Assembly (NCBI GenBank): GCA_947645195.1
Contig: CANSGD010000229.1
Location: forward strand, 744,001-808,000
From: Patellifolia procumbens
Lineage: Eukaryota; Streptophyta; Magnoliopsida; Caryophyllales; Amaranthaceae
Length of the DNA: 64,000 bases
Reading direction: 5' to 3'
In this document: positions 45,182 through 54,831 of the stretch, piece by piece
Layout of the letters: each line of letters opens with the position of its first letter
Position numbering within the stretch: position 1 is the stretch's first letter
The notes under the pieces: model-generated
Databases searched by the model: none
What the model was told of the DNA's origin: nothing
What the model saw: the letters and a program-made list of their open reading frames with translations, nothing else
Program-made: the position numbers and the translations under genes

Positions 45182-47522
45182 TTGGGTCCATTCCAGTTCC
45201 GGAATGTTGAAGAGTCAGTTTGAAAGACACTTTGCTCTCTTCAGTAGGAGAATTATCTTCCTCATTGTCCTCCATTACTTCTTGCTCATTCTCCACAAAG
45301 GAGACAATGTTGACAGTAACCACAGTGAAGTAATCTTCAGGAAAGAATTCCTCTAAGATTATGGGCGTAAGCGGTTCTTGTTCAAGTAAATCAATGGGAA
45401 GGACTTGTGTCTTGACACTTTTCTTTGGCTTATTCTTCCCTTTCGAGCGCTTAGGGCCCTTCTTCCTTTGTTGCTTCTTTTGTCGGCGGAAAGGTTGTGA
45501 CTGTGGCCTTGTTTGCTTTCTAGGCCTCCTTCTTGTGACCAATGTCCACCCTTCGTCATCTTCTTCGTGAGGGGCAATAACCAAAGTTTCATGCTCAACA
45601 TGTGACATGTTGGCAATTGGAGTACTTGGTCTTGCCACATACACAATCACAGGCTCCAAACTTCCGAACTGCAAAATTTGAGCTTGCCATGGAGATTCTA
45701 TCACGGCGGATGCGTGATTCGTCTCAACTGTTTCATCAAGGTCCAACTCGATTCTTCCATCCTTTGCTAGCTGCATGATTTTTTCTTTAAGTGTTATACA
45801 CTTCTCGATGGGATGACTAACCATCCTATGGTATCGGCAGTAGTTGGGGTCGGCAGTCTTGCCAACATCCGCAGGCCGTTTAGGTTCGGGAAGCTCGATG
45901 ACCTTATTCTCAAGCAAGTCATCTAGCATTCCAGACAAGTCAGAATCTGGGAATGGGTACTTCTTTGCCTGCAATTCTTTTAAAGTGGGCCTATCCTTCT
46001 TAGGCTCTCTTGAGGATGAGCTCCTTTTGTCTTCAGTGCTCGCCTTTCTAGAAATCTTGACAGGCCCAGAAGTGGATGTGATCGACATCGACTCCTTAGT
46101 TGAACTTTTCGAAGATTTATCGCCTTTCTTGAAATCTTTCTTTTCCTTCTTCATTTCATAAGAAGCGTGACTTTTACCACGATTATTGGTTATGGTGAGC
46201 TCCATGTCATGAGCTCGAGTAGCCAACTCTTGAAAAGACCTAGGCTTTATACCTTGCAAGATATAAAGTAAGTCCCAGTCCATTCCCTGTATATACATCT
46301 CAACAGCAGATACTTCAGTCAAACGGTCTTTGCACTCTAGACTCAGAGCGCGCCATCGGTTGATGTAATCAATCACCGGCTCGTCTTTCCATTGATGAGT
46401 TTTAGTTAACTCAATCATGCTAACTACACGTTGAGTGCTGTAAAACCTATTCTGGAACTCTATCTCCATTTCATCCCAACTTTCAATAGATTCCGGAGAT
46501 AAGTCTGTGTACCAGTTGAAGGCGATGCCTTTGAGGGAGCGAACAAACTGCTTAACTAGCAAGTCGCCTGTAGTGTTGGCATTATTGCACGTCTCTATAA
46601 AGTGGGCGACGTGTTGTTTAGGACTTCCCTTCCCATCAAACTGCTGAAACTTGGGGGGTTGGTAACCCTGAGGCATACGCAACCTATCGATTCTCTTGGT
46701 GTAAGGTTTCACATAGCGCTGACTACCTTGAGAACCTTCCCCAAGTTGACCCTTGACAGTGTTAGCTATCATATCCTGGACTTGTTTAGCAGTCAATGGA
46801 ATGTGAGAGTTGTCTTTTACAGATTTATCACTCTCACTTCCGCTTTCACTGTCACTATGCTTAGATGATCCCTCCATTGAACTTTTCTCAAGCTTCTTGT
46901 TCAGGGTAGCGATTTGATCATTCTGAAGCTTGATTTGAGCATCCTTTTCTTCTCCATCTTTTACCAATTTCTGCAGTAGATTATTCATCTCAGCAAGTTG
47001 CTCTTCAACAGTTTTTGTTGAAGTCACCATGACAGCAGCAGTGAATGACTTAGAGACTTGAGATGATCTTTCTATGTCAGGGGTCTCCAGAGGTGAAGAG
47101 GCAGAGGAATCACTACTGGATTCAGCATCACCGTCAACCCTAAATGGGCTAAAGAGGGGACTGGTACGAACGACCAATCTCTCTGACCGTTCAGTTGCAG
47201 TTTGCTTCCATTTGAGGGGAGCAACAGATGGTTGGTCAGATTCAGCTGCAGAGCTAGAGCCAAACACTGGCACTTCACGCTCTTTGCGAAAAGAAGACGT
47301 GATGGCATTTTCAGAAACAGTTTGCCTAACTGATTTGCGTTGACGGGTAGGGATTGTCGCAGCTCGAAGGCTTGCAGCAGCAGTGGCGACAACAACTTTC
47401 TTCATTCCTCTTGTGTTTACACCAAGAGTCTGGTCGGCAATGAAATCACCCAGCGTCACAGTCTTTCGCTGGGTAGCGTCAAAGTTGTCAGTGAACTCAA
47501 CAATGTTCTTCCTTGAGGCCAT
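45054..47522 (-). pseudogene. Gypsy gag (822-aa open frame)
   Basis: Starts at MASRKNIVEFTDNF (ATG 47520-47522), 80 bp after the 5' LTR. A coiled-coil-prone stretch (EEQLAEMNNLLQKLVKDGEE) precedes the retrotransposon gag domain (about residues 295-410: PKFQQFDGKGSPKQHVAHF, FVRSLKGIAFNWYTDL, FQNRFYST). Near residue 560 is CRYHRMVSHPIEKC, a CHxHxC-type finger seen in Tat/Athila gags. A Lys/Arg-rich region follows. Around 45182 the gag frame and the protease frame diverge in an A-run (DPK, then VLTVLE versus SFNCIRG), suggesting loss of one base. The last 40 or so residues are therefore out of the original frame. Confidence 0.85.
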
Positions 47523-47584
47523 TGATCTTATAGTAGTTGATTTTTTTTTCTTTGTGAAACAGAGATGAGAGGCAGAGATGTCCC

Positions 47585-47602
47585 ACCGGGCGTGCCAAAA
47601 TT
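47585..47602 (-). other. Gypsy primer-binding site
   Basis: Minus-strand TTGGCACGCCCGGTGGGA directly inside the 5' LTR. I do not assign the tRNA with confidence. Confidence 0.65.
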
Positions 47603-48485
47603 TGTATACGGCAAATTTCGTAGTCTAAATAAGTAAACCAAGAAATAACGTAACAAAGATAAATTTATATTGATAATGTGTTGGGTACAATCTCTGTATT
47701 ACAGTTTATATAAAATAAACTAAGTCCTCTGATTCTGTTCCGCAGCTTGATGTCGACACGTGTTGATGACGACCTTGACTTGGGTGTAGGACAACGTTTT
47801 GTCAACGTCAACCTGAATTTGAATGTTGGATGACGTTTTGTCAACGTCAACCTGAATTTGAGTGTCGGATGACGTTTTGTCAACGTCAACCTGAGTTTGA
47901 GTGTAGGGTGACGTTTTGTCAGCGTCAACCTGAGTTTGAGTGTAGGGTGACGTTTTGTCAGCGTCAACCTGAGTTTGAGTGTAGGGTGACGTTTTGTCAA
48001 CGTCAACTTGAGTTTGAGTTTTTGTTTGGGTTTATTCGAATGAGGGCTGACACAGCTTGAATCTCAGTCGAATGTGCTTGAGTTTCTCTGAACAGTCGGC
48101 ACGAATTTGATGTGCTTATTGACTACTTATAGAGAGGATTTCCAAGAGAAATTTGTGAACTCTTGAGAATAATGATTTATTTCGACCCCTGTAACTGAAG
48201 GTGGAGAGGTCTATTTATAGGGGATGGAAACCCTTCATGGACTTTTGGTGGTGTGGGCTTGGGCCCGTTTATGACTTGGTAGTCTTTTTACCTTGTCCAT
48301 TTAACTATCTGTTTTGGACTTAGTTATATGGACAGGCCCAAATATTTTACAATCCAAATCATGTTTATTTAATTTGGGCTTTATTTAGGTGGGCAAATTA
48401 ATTAAATTGGGCTATTATTTCTTTTAGCTCAAAATTAATTGATTTAATTTTAATGTAAAACACTAATAAATTTTTAGTGTCTACA
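47603..48485 (-). repeat. Gypsy 5' LTR with promoter
   Basis: 883 bp. Minus-strand TATA box CTATAAATAGACC (about 48208-48222). Downstream, in the presumed transcribed leader, are six units of the 39-bp repeat (about 47783-48010), one more than the 3' LTR, which accounts exactly for the 39-bp length difference. Confidence 0.95.
47783..48010. repeat. 39-bp tandem repeat in the LTR leader
   Basis: Each unit contains the near-palindrome GACGTTTTGTCAACGTC followed by AACCTGAGTTTGAGTGTAGG-type sequence. The period is a multiple of three and open on the minus strand (13-residue repeat TLTKRHPTLKLRL), but there is no sign of a gene. Confidence 0.9.
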
Positions 48486-48490
48486 ATAGT

Positions 48491-49314
48491 ACAATTATTA
48501 CCAATAATAGCGATATCCCTAATAACGTATACATTGTGTATACACTTACTATGTTCTTAAAGGCCTAAATAAGTTTACAATCATACCTAATTAGACTACC
48601 ATTCACAAAATCGCTCTCTCTCCTCACTCATCACCATCATTCAGCATACACACTCCTTCACATCACTATCCATTAATTTGAACAAAAACACTCTAAAGCA
48701 AACAAACAAATACCATAGTATAATACCAATAGTACAAATATATATAAATAATCAATCAACATTGCCAAAACCATGAAGAAATCTTAATAAAAATTTTTGG
48801 CAGTTCTTCCACTTGAAATTACCTATATGCTTATAATAATATTAAATAGATACTACATTTGATGGTTGTCGTTTCACCATAAGGCAAGTTTATGCTTATG
48901 TATGTATAATTTCATTGACCTACAATCTAGCAATATATATAAAAAAGGGCAATGTATTTTTGAAAGAAGGTTTTAGAGGAATTTCATGAAATCAAAACCG
49001 AGCTTTTTAACTCTTACCCATCCTTATTTTGTTAGAGTTTGTGTTACCAGTTTCAAATTATGAAACTTTGTTTCCAATTTATTAACCTTAACCTTTGTTT
49101 ATATTTTCGTAAATGAAATGAAATAAGTTGAATTTCTTATTATTTAATTAATGGGAACACTTATAGAATCTTTTCAAAATTAAATTAAGTTGCGTTGTTT
49201 ATATTTTCCAAAATCGATAATTTATATTTCTTATTAACTTTAAAGAAGATAATATTAATAATATTGATATTATTTACTTGAATCATTATTAATTTATTTG
49301 GCCAACTTTACTTC
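48491..49314. other. Helitron 3' subterminal region
   Basis: Noncoding and AT-rich; 48625-48810 repeats sequence found left of the gypsy element (36692-36860). Confidence 0.5.
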
Positions 49315-49347
49315 CCCGTGCATTTTTGCACGGGCCACAAAAACTAG
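49315..49347 (+). other. Helitron 3' hairpin and CTAG terminus
   Basis: Eight-bp perfect stem CCCGTGCA/TGCACGGG with TTTT loop, then CCACAAAAA and CTAG; the next base is T. Confidence 0.85.
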
Positions 49348-49474
49348 TTACATGAATATAACAAAAAATAAGAGATTGTATGAAGATTAAATGAACATAA
49401 AAGAAATGTATAAGATTATATTCAAAAAACGAGAAGAACAATTAAAATAAATTATTATTATTCAATATAGATTA

Positions 49475-49725
49475 CTACCTTCATTTTTTTAATAAGTATG
49501 TTTACTTTTGCGCGCGGACCAAGGAAAAAGTGTAAAACTAAGAGAGAAGATTAGTAAAGTAAGGAAAAAGTAAAAAAGGTAGAGAGAAGGAAAGAAAAAG
49601 TATGAGAGAAGTGTAATAATAATGAGGTGGGCCAACCTTCCATTTATAGGAAAAGGTAGAAAGATATATATTAAAAAAAATATCCCAAAATGGTAAAATG
49701 TGCATATTAAAAAAAACGGAGGGAA
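49475..49725. mobile_element. Stowaway-like MITE
   Basis: Ends CTACCTTCATTTTTTTAATA and the inverted TATTAAAAAAAACGGAGGGAA, flanked by TA. The minus-strand open frame here is not a gene. Confidence 0.75.
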
Positions 49726-49897
49726 TAGATTACATGAACATAAAATAAAAATATAATTCGAATTTACAAATATCTCCTTAATAATCCTGAAAACACTAAT
49801 AACCTTACCATGGTGATCTTTTGTAATAATTATAGCCATAAATCCATCTTCATTCGATTTCAAAGAAAGATCTTTCTTCTAATTATCAAATTTATTA

Positions 49898-50120
49898 CTT
49901 ACTCCGTTTTTTTTTAAATATGACACTTTTTTCACGCATTTCAAGGGAGCGATTTAGGGGTGTAAACGAGCAAATTAATCAACGAAATTTTAAGACAAGT
50001 AATATATAATGTCAAACTTACTTGTGTTAAAATTTCGTCAAAAAATATATCGTTTACACCGTAAATCGCTAACTTGAAATGCGTGAAAAAAAGTGTCACA
50101 TTTTTAGAAAAATGGAGGAA
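49898..50120. mobile_element. Stowaway-like MITE, almost entirely palindromic
   Basis: Ends CTTACTCCGTTTTTTTTTAA and the inverted AAAAATGGAGGAA; the arms continue through TGACACTTTTTTCACGCATT and its inverted partner to a centre near 50005. Confidence 0.75.
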
Positions 50121-50467
50121 TTATCATAATTCTATCTTCTTCGAATTAGTTTTTGTGATAGAAAATGTTTTCAATTACCTAGCCTTGCATTGATAACCTT
50201 TAAAAATGAAAGGAATGCATGATATATAATGAAAATGAAAATCCTTTGAGAGAGAAGGAGATAAGAATGAAAGAGACAAGATTAATTTTTAGGGCAAAAT
50301 GAGAATGAGAATGCAATGGTGTGATGATTAATTTATAGATGTGATGATAGAATAAAATAACGGCACGTGACAGTTATAAAATTTCCAAAGTGACACATGA
50401 CCCATGGAAATAAGGTCATGGACTGAATTAAATTCAAATAATTTTTAGTAGAATTATTCTTAAGAAA
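50121..50467. other. Intergenic, nothing recognised
   Basis: No supportable feature. Confidence 0.4.
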
Positions 50468-51587
50468 GTAAATTGGGAGCGCATTCTTGAAATGGTGCCG
50501 GAAAAAAATAATTCTCATAATGGTGTTCAGTTTCGATTAATTCCGGCTTATGGTGTTCAATTAGGTTCAGATGTAGAAGTTTGATTTGTGATAAATAAAT
50601 AATTTCCATGTTGGTGTTCAATTTACAATAATTCCGCTTTTATAGTGCTCAACTAGGTACAGGTTTGGAGGGTTGGTTTGTGATAAAAAAAACTCTTATA
50701 ATAATGGTGTTTAATTTACAACAATTCAACTTTATGGTGTTTAACTAATCAACAACATTTTCATGCTGTTTTTCTACAACAATGTATTTATTTTTCTTAC
50801 GAGAACATGTAAAATAAACTTTTTCAATATTCATTTTAGTATTAATGCTTAACTTGCATCATGCTGTGTTAATTTATACTATTCAGTATATTACATTTTT
50901 CTTTATTTAAGCATGTTGATTATTAAATTTTCATTCTCATACAAATGAACTTTATCAAATTGCTTTCGGGGTGTTCTGCTTGGGTAAGTACTATAAATTT
51001 ATTTTTCCTCAGTTTGGGGTAATTATATCTACTTGGGTAAGTACTACTATTAATTATGAGTAAAAGAGTGTAATTGGAGTTGTATAACGGGAATGGTCTA
51101 ATTAAATGGAGCGTTGGCGTTGAGAGAAGCAGCGAGGGGAGATGGGAGGTGAAAGTAAAACATAAATAAAAGATTAGGGTTGATAAATCGGAACAAAAAA
51201 TATTAGGTCTTTAAATCAAGTCTAAATAACACCAAATCGTGAAATTTATTTTTTCTAAACACACTACCTTGGAATTAATTTATTTCCAAGCACTACTATG
51301 GGAAATCGTTCTATATGTTCTCGTAAGAAAAAGAAATACATGGTTGAAGAAAAATAGCATGGAGATGTTGATGATTAGTTAAATACCATAAAGTTGAATT
51401 ATTGTAAACTGAACACCATTAAAGAGTTATTGTTTTATCACAAACCAACTCTAATAACCCGAACTTAGTTGAATGCCATAAAGCGGAATTTTGTAAATTG
51501 AACACCAACATGAGAATTATTTATTTATCACAAACCAAACCTCCACATTTCAACATTTGAGCCTAATTGAACCTCACATAACGAAAT

Positions 51588-52031
51588 GAGAAATTTTAAA
51601 TAGTATGCCTATACTTTTTCAGTTTTTCAGTTTTATGCCTAAAATTTTAAAATTCCCAGTGGTTTACTCGAGGTTCTTCTCTCTTCTCACACATGATCTT
51701 TCTCAGCCAAAAAACCTGTTAGTTGCCATTGCACGCAAATTGATATGTTTTTGAACACAAGTCAACGGCCATCTGAGCGTTTTATGCAAATTCCAACTTT
51801 AAATTTGACCCGTAGGAGCTAAAAACCTTGACCGAGCTATTTTTTAGGCTTGCAAATCGTTTTTTTTTTTTAAATGCAGATCAAGGTAAACTATTTTTAT
51901 TTATTAAGTAACGAAATATTTCGTTTTTTAACGGAAGATTCCTTCAGAAAGTCACGGCTGGGAGGTTGAAAGAACCTCGGGTGTACCACTGAGAAACTTA
52001 AAAAGTATAGGCATACTATTGAGAATTTCCC
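51588..52031. mobile_element. Long-TIR MITE, Mutator-like family A, nested
   Basis: 444 bp; ends GAGAAATTTTAAATAGTATG and, inverted, GGGAAATTCTCAATAGTATG; 9-bp flanks taacgaaat and aaacgaaat (8 of 9). Same terminal type as 7430-7913. Confidence 0.8.
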
Positions 52032-52070
52032 AAACGAAATTAGTCTAACTGAATACCGTAATAAAAATTA

Positions 52071-52584
52071 GGAAAATTTGTCAGAAACAACCTTTTAAAT
52101 ACATTTTTTTGCGAGAAACAACCTTTTAAATTTTTTTTTTGCGAGAAACAACCTTGTATAATTTTTTTTTGCGAGAAACAACCTTGTATAATTATTTTTT
52201 TGCGAGAACACGCCTTATCATTCTTTTCCGGCGTTGACCACAAGATTCCGGCCTTGACCAAGTCAAATTTGCGTGGAAGAGAAAGAACTTTTTAGGTTTT
52301 AAAAACATGGGATTTATATAATGGGGAACAAAGGAGGGAAAAGGAGTGTGGAAATAAGAAAGAAGGAGTGCAAATAGCAAATTTGACTTGGTCAAGGCCG
52401 AAAAAGAGTGCTAAGGTGTGTTCTCGCAAAAAAATAATTATACAAGGTTGTTTCTCGCAAAAAAAAATTAAAAAGTTGTTTCTCGCAAAAAAAAAATATA
52501 GAAGGTTGTTTCTCGCAAAAAAAATTTAAAAGGTTGTTTTTCGCAAAAAAATATATTTAAAAGATTGTTTTTGACAAATTTGCC
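52071..52584. mobile_element. Mutator-like foldback MITE, family B, nested, with subterminal repeats
   Basis: 514 bp with a perfect 9-bp target duplication taaaaatta on both sides (52062-52070, 52585-52593). Ends GGAAAATTTGTCAGAAACAA and, inverted, GGCAAATTTGTCAAAAACAA. Each arm carries four to five tandem copies of a roughly 32-bp unit (TTTTTTTGCGAGAAACAACC), in opposite orientation in the two arms; the centre contains TTGACCAAGTCAAATTTGC and its inverse. Confidence 0.9.
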
Positions 52585-53139
52585 TAAAAATTACTATATT
52601 TTTTTTCAATACCATTTCAGGAAAGCGTTCGTAAACTGGAGTGAACTAATTTCACATAATTGAACTTAATTTCAATTTTCTCGAATAATTTGCGCCGGTC
52701 TACGGAGGCCTCTACACTCTACAGAAAGTCGAAAGAAAGAAGAATTCATAGTTCCCTGCTGCAGCGGCGGAGAAGATGGAAGAACGTTGATGCCCTAAAC
52801 CTAGATTTACATACGTATGTGTTTTAATTTCTTCTTCTGAAATTTCAATATATGCTGTATTATTAATCAAATTTAGGATTCTATTTTTATAAAGATACAA
52901 AATTGAGGGTTTTATCAAAAACCATGGATTACTTATTGAATGTTTGCAGGATATAATGTAATTGAATGTCCTGTAATGAATAATTGAGAAACTCAGGTAC
53001 TTATGAGATGAGAGTGAGGGAAGAGGAAGGGTTTGATGTATGATTAATGTATCACTACTAGAATATCATAGCAAGGGGATTCTCTTCTTTTTCTCAATGT
53101 GTGTTGTAATATTATGTCGACGATGTTGTATAATGTAGG

Positions 53140-53285
53140 TTGAGCCGTCTACACCCAATGCTATTTTCTTGCTCATTGCTCATTTGGAACACTCCGAATG
53201 CGCAAAATTTACCGTAGGAAGAGTTCTAAATGAGCAATAAATGACCTTATCCTACACCCGGGTGTAGGATAAATAAGCTCAAGAT
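53140..53285. repeat. Inverted-repeat unit with a 26-bp perfect palindrome
   Basis: 53247-53272 is a perfect palindrome centred on CACCCGGGTG. Just upstream GCTCATTTGGAAC and GTTCTAAATGAGC pair imperfectly, and GTCTACACCCAATG repeats part of the palindrome arm, so this may be a small decayed MITE. Confidence 0.6.
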
Positions 53286-53499
53286 GTTGTAACATTGGAT
53301 CATTGGATGGTAAAGAGTTGCCTTTGACGGAGTGTTTTAAGTACCTTGTGTCGATTTTACATGTGAATGATGATATTACCAAGTCGTGACTCTTAGAGTA
53401 CTTGGCGCATTGAACGAGAAGAGGAGGTTGAGTTTTGTATGCTGTGTTATACCTTTAACTCTTCAAGGTTTGATGGGAAATTTATTGGATGAATGTTAG

Positions 53500-53830
53500 A
53501 CTAGAGTTGTATATTGGTCCGAGTGTTGGGTATATAGGAATGATCATATTAGGAACATGGGGTAGCATAGGTAGTATGTTTGAGATGGAAGTATGGGAAC
53601 ATTTTAAGATTTTGGAATGAAGATATAGAAGAAGGTTGGAGTTGGTGATATTGAGGATAAGATAAAGAGAGATGGTTACGGTGGTTTGGGCATTCGAGAA
53701 GCTGGCTAGATGAATTGTATAAGGGTTTAGGATTGTGGAGATTTTATGGATGCAAAATATGATTTAGAAAGAGAACTTAAAGAGTGATATTGAAGATTTG
53801 GTGAACGGGAGCTCATGAAGAAAACAGACT
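53500..53830 (+). pseudogene. RTE-type LINE C-terminal remnant
   Basis: Translated fragments YWSECWVYRNDHIRNMG and KKVGVGDIEDKIKRDGYGGL recall the conserved end of plant RTE reverse transcriptases (YGSECW..., KVGV..I..K, R...GH). Frameshifted, no RT core, lying in the predicted 5' intron of the FLX-like gene. Confidence 0.5.
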
Positions 53831-54831
53831 TACAGAGGAAGAAAATCTATGGGGAAATCATTGCAGATAGAATCTTGACTCATGTGACCCTATCCTATTC
53901 GAATTAAACTTTGACGTTGTTTGATCAGAAAATAACCAGGACTGTTACATATTTTATTCTTTGAATAAGATCATAAGTTTAGAGTAGTGCTTTCGTTGTT
54001 TGTTTTAGTTGTAATACATTGTTTGCACCATTTATAGATAACTTTTCTTGACTGGTCAATTTTTTTGAGTAATATTTATAAACATTATTGAATCATCGAA
54101 TGTGTCTTAAGGTGTGTTTTCCAAATATATGAACTTTTTATAAGTTTTATTATTAGATAGTAAAATATATTAATCTTCAAATTGGTGCATTAACAAACGT
54201 GAAAAGTTGGTACAACTTTTAAACCGGCAAAAGTATGAAAATTTTCTTTTCTTTTTTGAACTGAATTTACTTTTCATATCATGCTATGTCATTGTCCCAT
54301 AATGTACACATAGTCGCTATGGCTGGAGCACTTGTTGAAGTCAGAAGCTTGGCATAATTGATAAGATAGATGTTAGAGAAATGGACTAATATAGTGACAG
54401 CAATCTTCATTGTATTAGTTGTTAGATTTTGTTGGAATTTATATTCTTGGGAATTTGTGATTTGACTTGAAGTTAGAGCTTCTGGTGTTTTACCTGAATG
54501 TGCTGAAGCCATGTCCTCCCAGTTACATGTTCTGGACATTATTTTCTGATTGATAGCATAAGGTATATCATACTCACTTACTATGGGTGTGTTCTTTTTA
54601 CCTTAATTTTACCAAATATTTTGGAATGGATTTGAATCTAAATCATATATTCCGCAATTGCACAAGCTGACAGAGAAACATTTTTCAAGTTTACTGATAT
54701 TAGGTCTTATTGATGAATCTTTTGTTTATCCATGATAGGGCTGCGTGCTGATTGCTGAAGCATCACTTGGTTCTGCTGTACTACTTGACAAATATCATAA
54801 TCTTGTTCTAGTCTGAGCAGATTACTTGGAG

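Larger units (their letters stand above)
37092..48485 (-). mobile_element. Ty3-gypsy retrotransposon, Tat lineage, nearly complete
   Basis: 11,394 bp, minus strand, with LTRs 47603-48485 (5') and 37092-37935 (3') and a perfect 5-bp target duplication atagt (37087-37091, 48486-48490). Gag, protease, RT, RNase H, a second archaeal-type RNase H and integrase follow in that order. The dual RNase H is the hallmark of the Tat group (Ogre/Retand/Tat). The two LTRs look nearly identical apart from one 39-bp repeat unit, so insertion was recent, yet pol carries frameshifts and stops. The 2-kb stretch between pol and the 3' LTR holds tandem repeats. It inserted into the Helitron. Confidence 0.95.
30530..49347 (+). 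mobile_element. Helitron carrying an RPA1-like gene, split by a gypsy element
   Basis: The 5' end reads A|TCTATATATAACATTAAAG, the usual plant Helitron start after an A. The 3' end has a perfect 8-bp stem hairpin (CCCGTGCA, TTTT, TGCACGGG at 49315-49334), a 9-nt spacer, and CTAG|T (49344-49347, T at 49348). There are no terminal inverted repeats and no target duplication, as expected of rolling-circle elements. Without the nested gypsy element the body is about 7.4 kb. It encodes an RPA1-like protein but no Rep/helicase that I can find, so it is non-autonomous in this state. Helitron borders can be chimeric, so the pairing of these two ends is inferred. Confidence 0.75.
50477..52630. mobile_element. 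Mutator-like foldback element, family C, host of two nested elements
   Basis: Ends GAGCGCATTCTTGAAATGGT and, inverted, GAACGCTTTCCTGAAATGGT, flanked by 9-bp duplications gtaaattgg (50468-50476) and gtaaactgg (52631-52639), 8 of 9 identical. The left arm (to about 50825) pairs with the right arm (51310 onward) and carries a near-duplicate motif, TGGTGTTCAATT...ATTCCG. The right arm is interrupted by the insertions at 51588-52031 and 52071-52584; removing both restores the pairing. No transposase. Confidence 0.8.
52700..54831 (+). other. Probable 5' UTR with long intron of the FLX-like gene
   Basis: GC-richer sequence at about 52690-52815 with CAGCGGCGGAGAAG could be a noncoding first exon. 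CATGATAG|GGCTGCGTG (54738/54739) is a good acceptor shortly before the start codon. The interval between holds no host coding sequence but includes a LINE remnant and a palindrome. The exon positions are a prediction. Confidence 0.35.

Noticed and set aside
54826..54831. Start of the FLX-like gene at TTG
   Set aside because: TTG is not a normal plant start; the ATG at 54832 gives the expected MSGRGG N-terminus.
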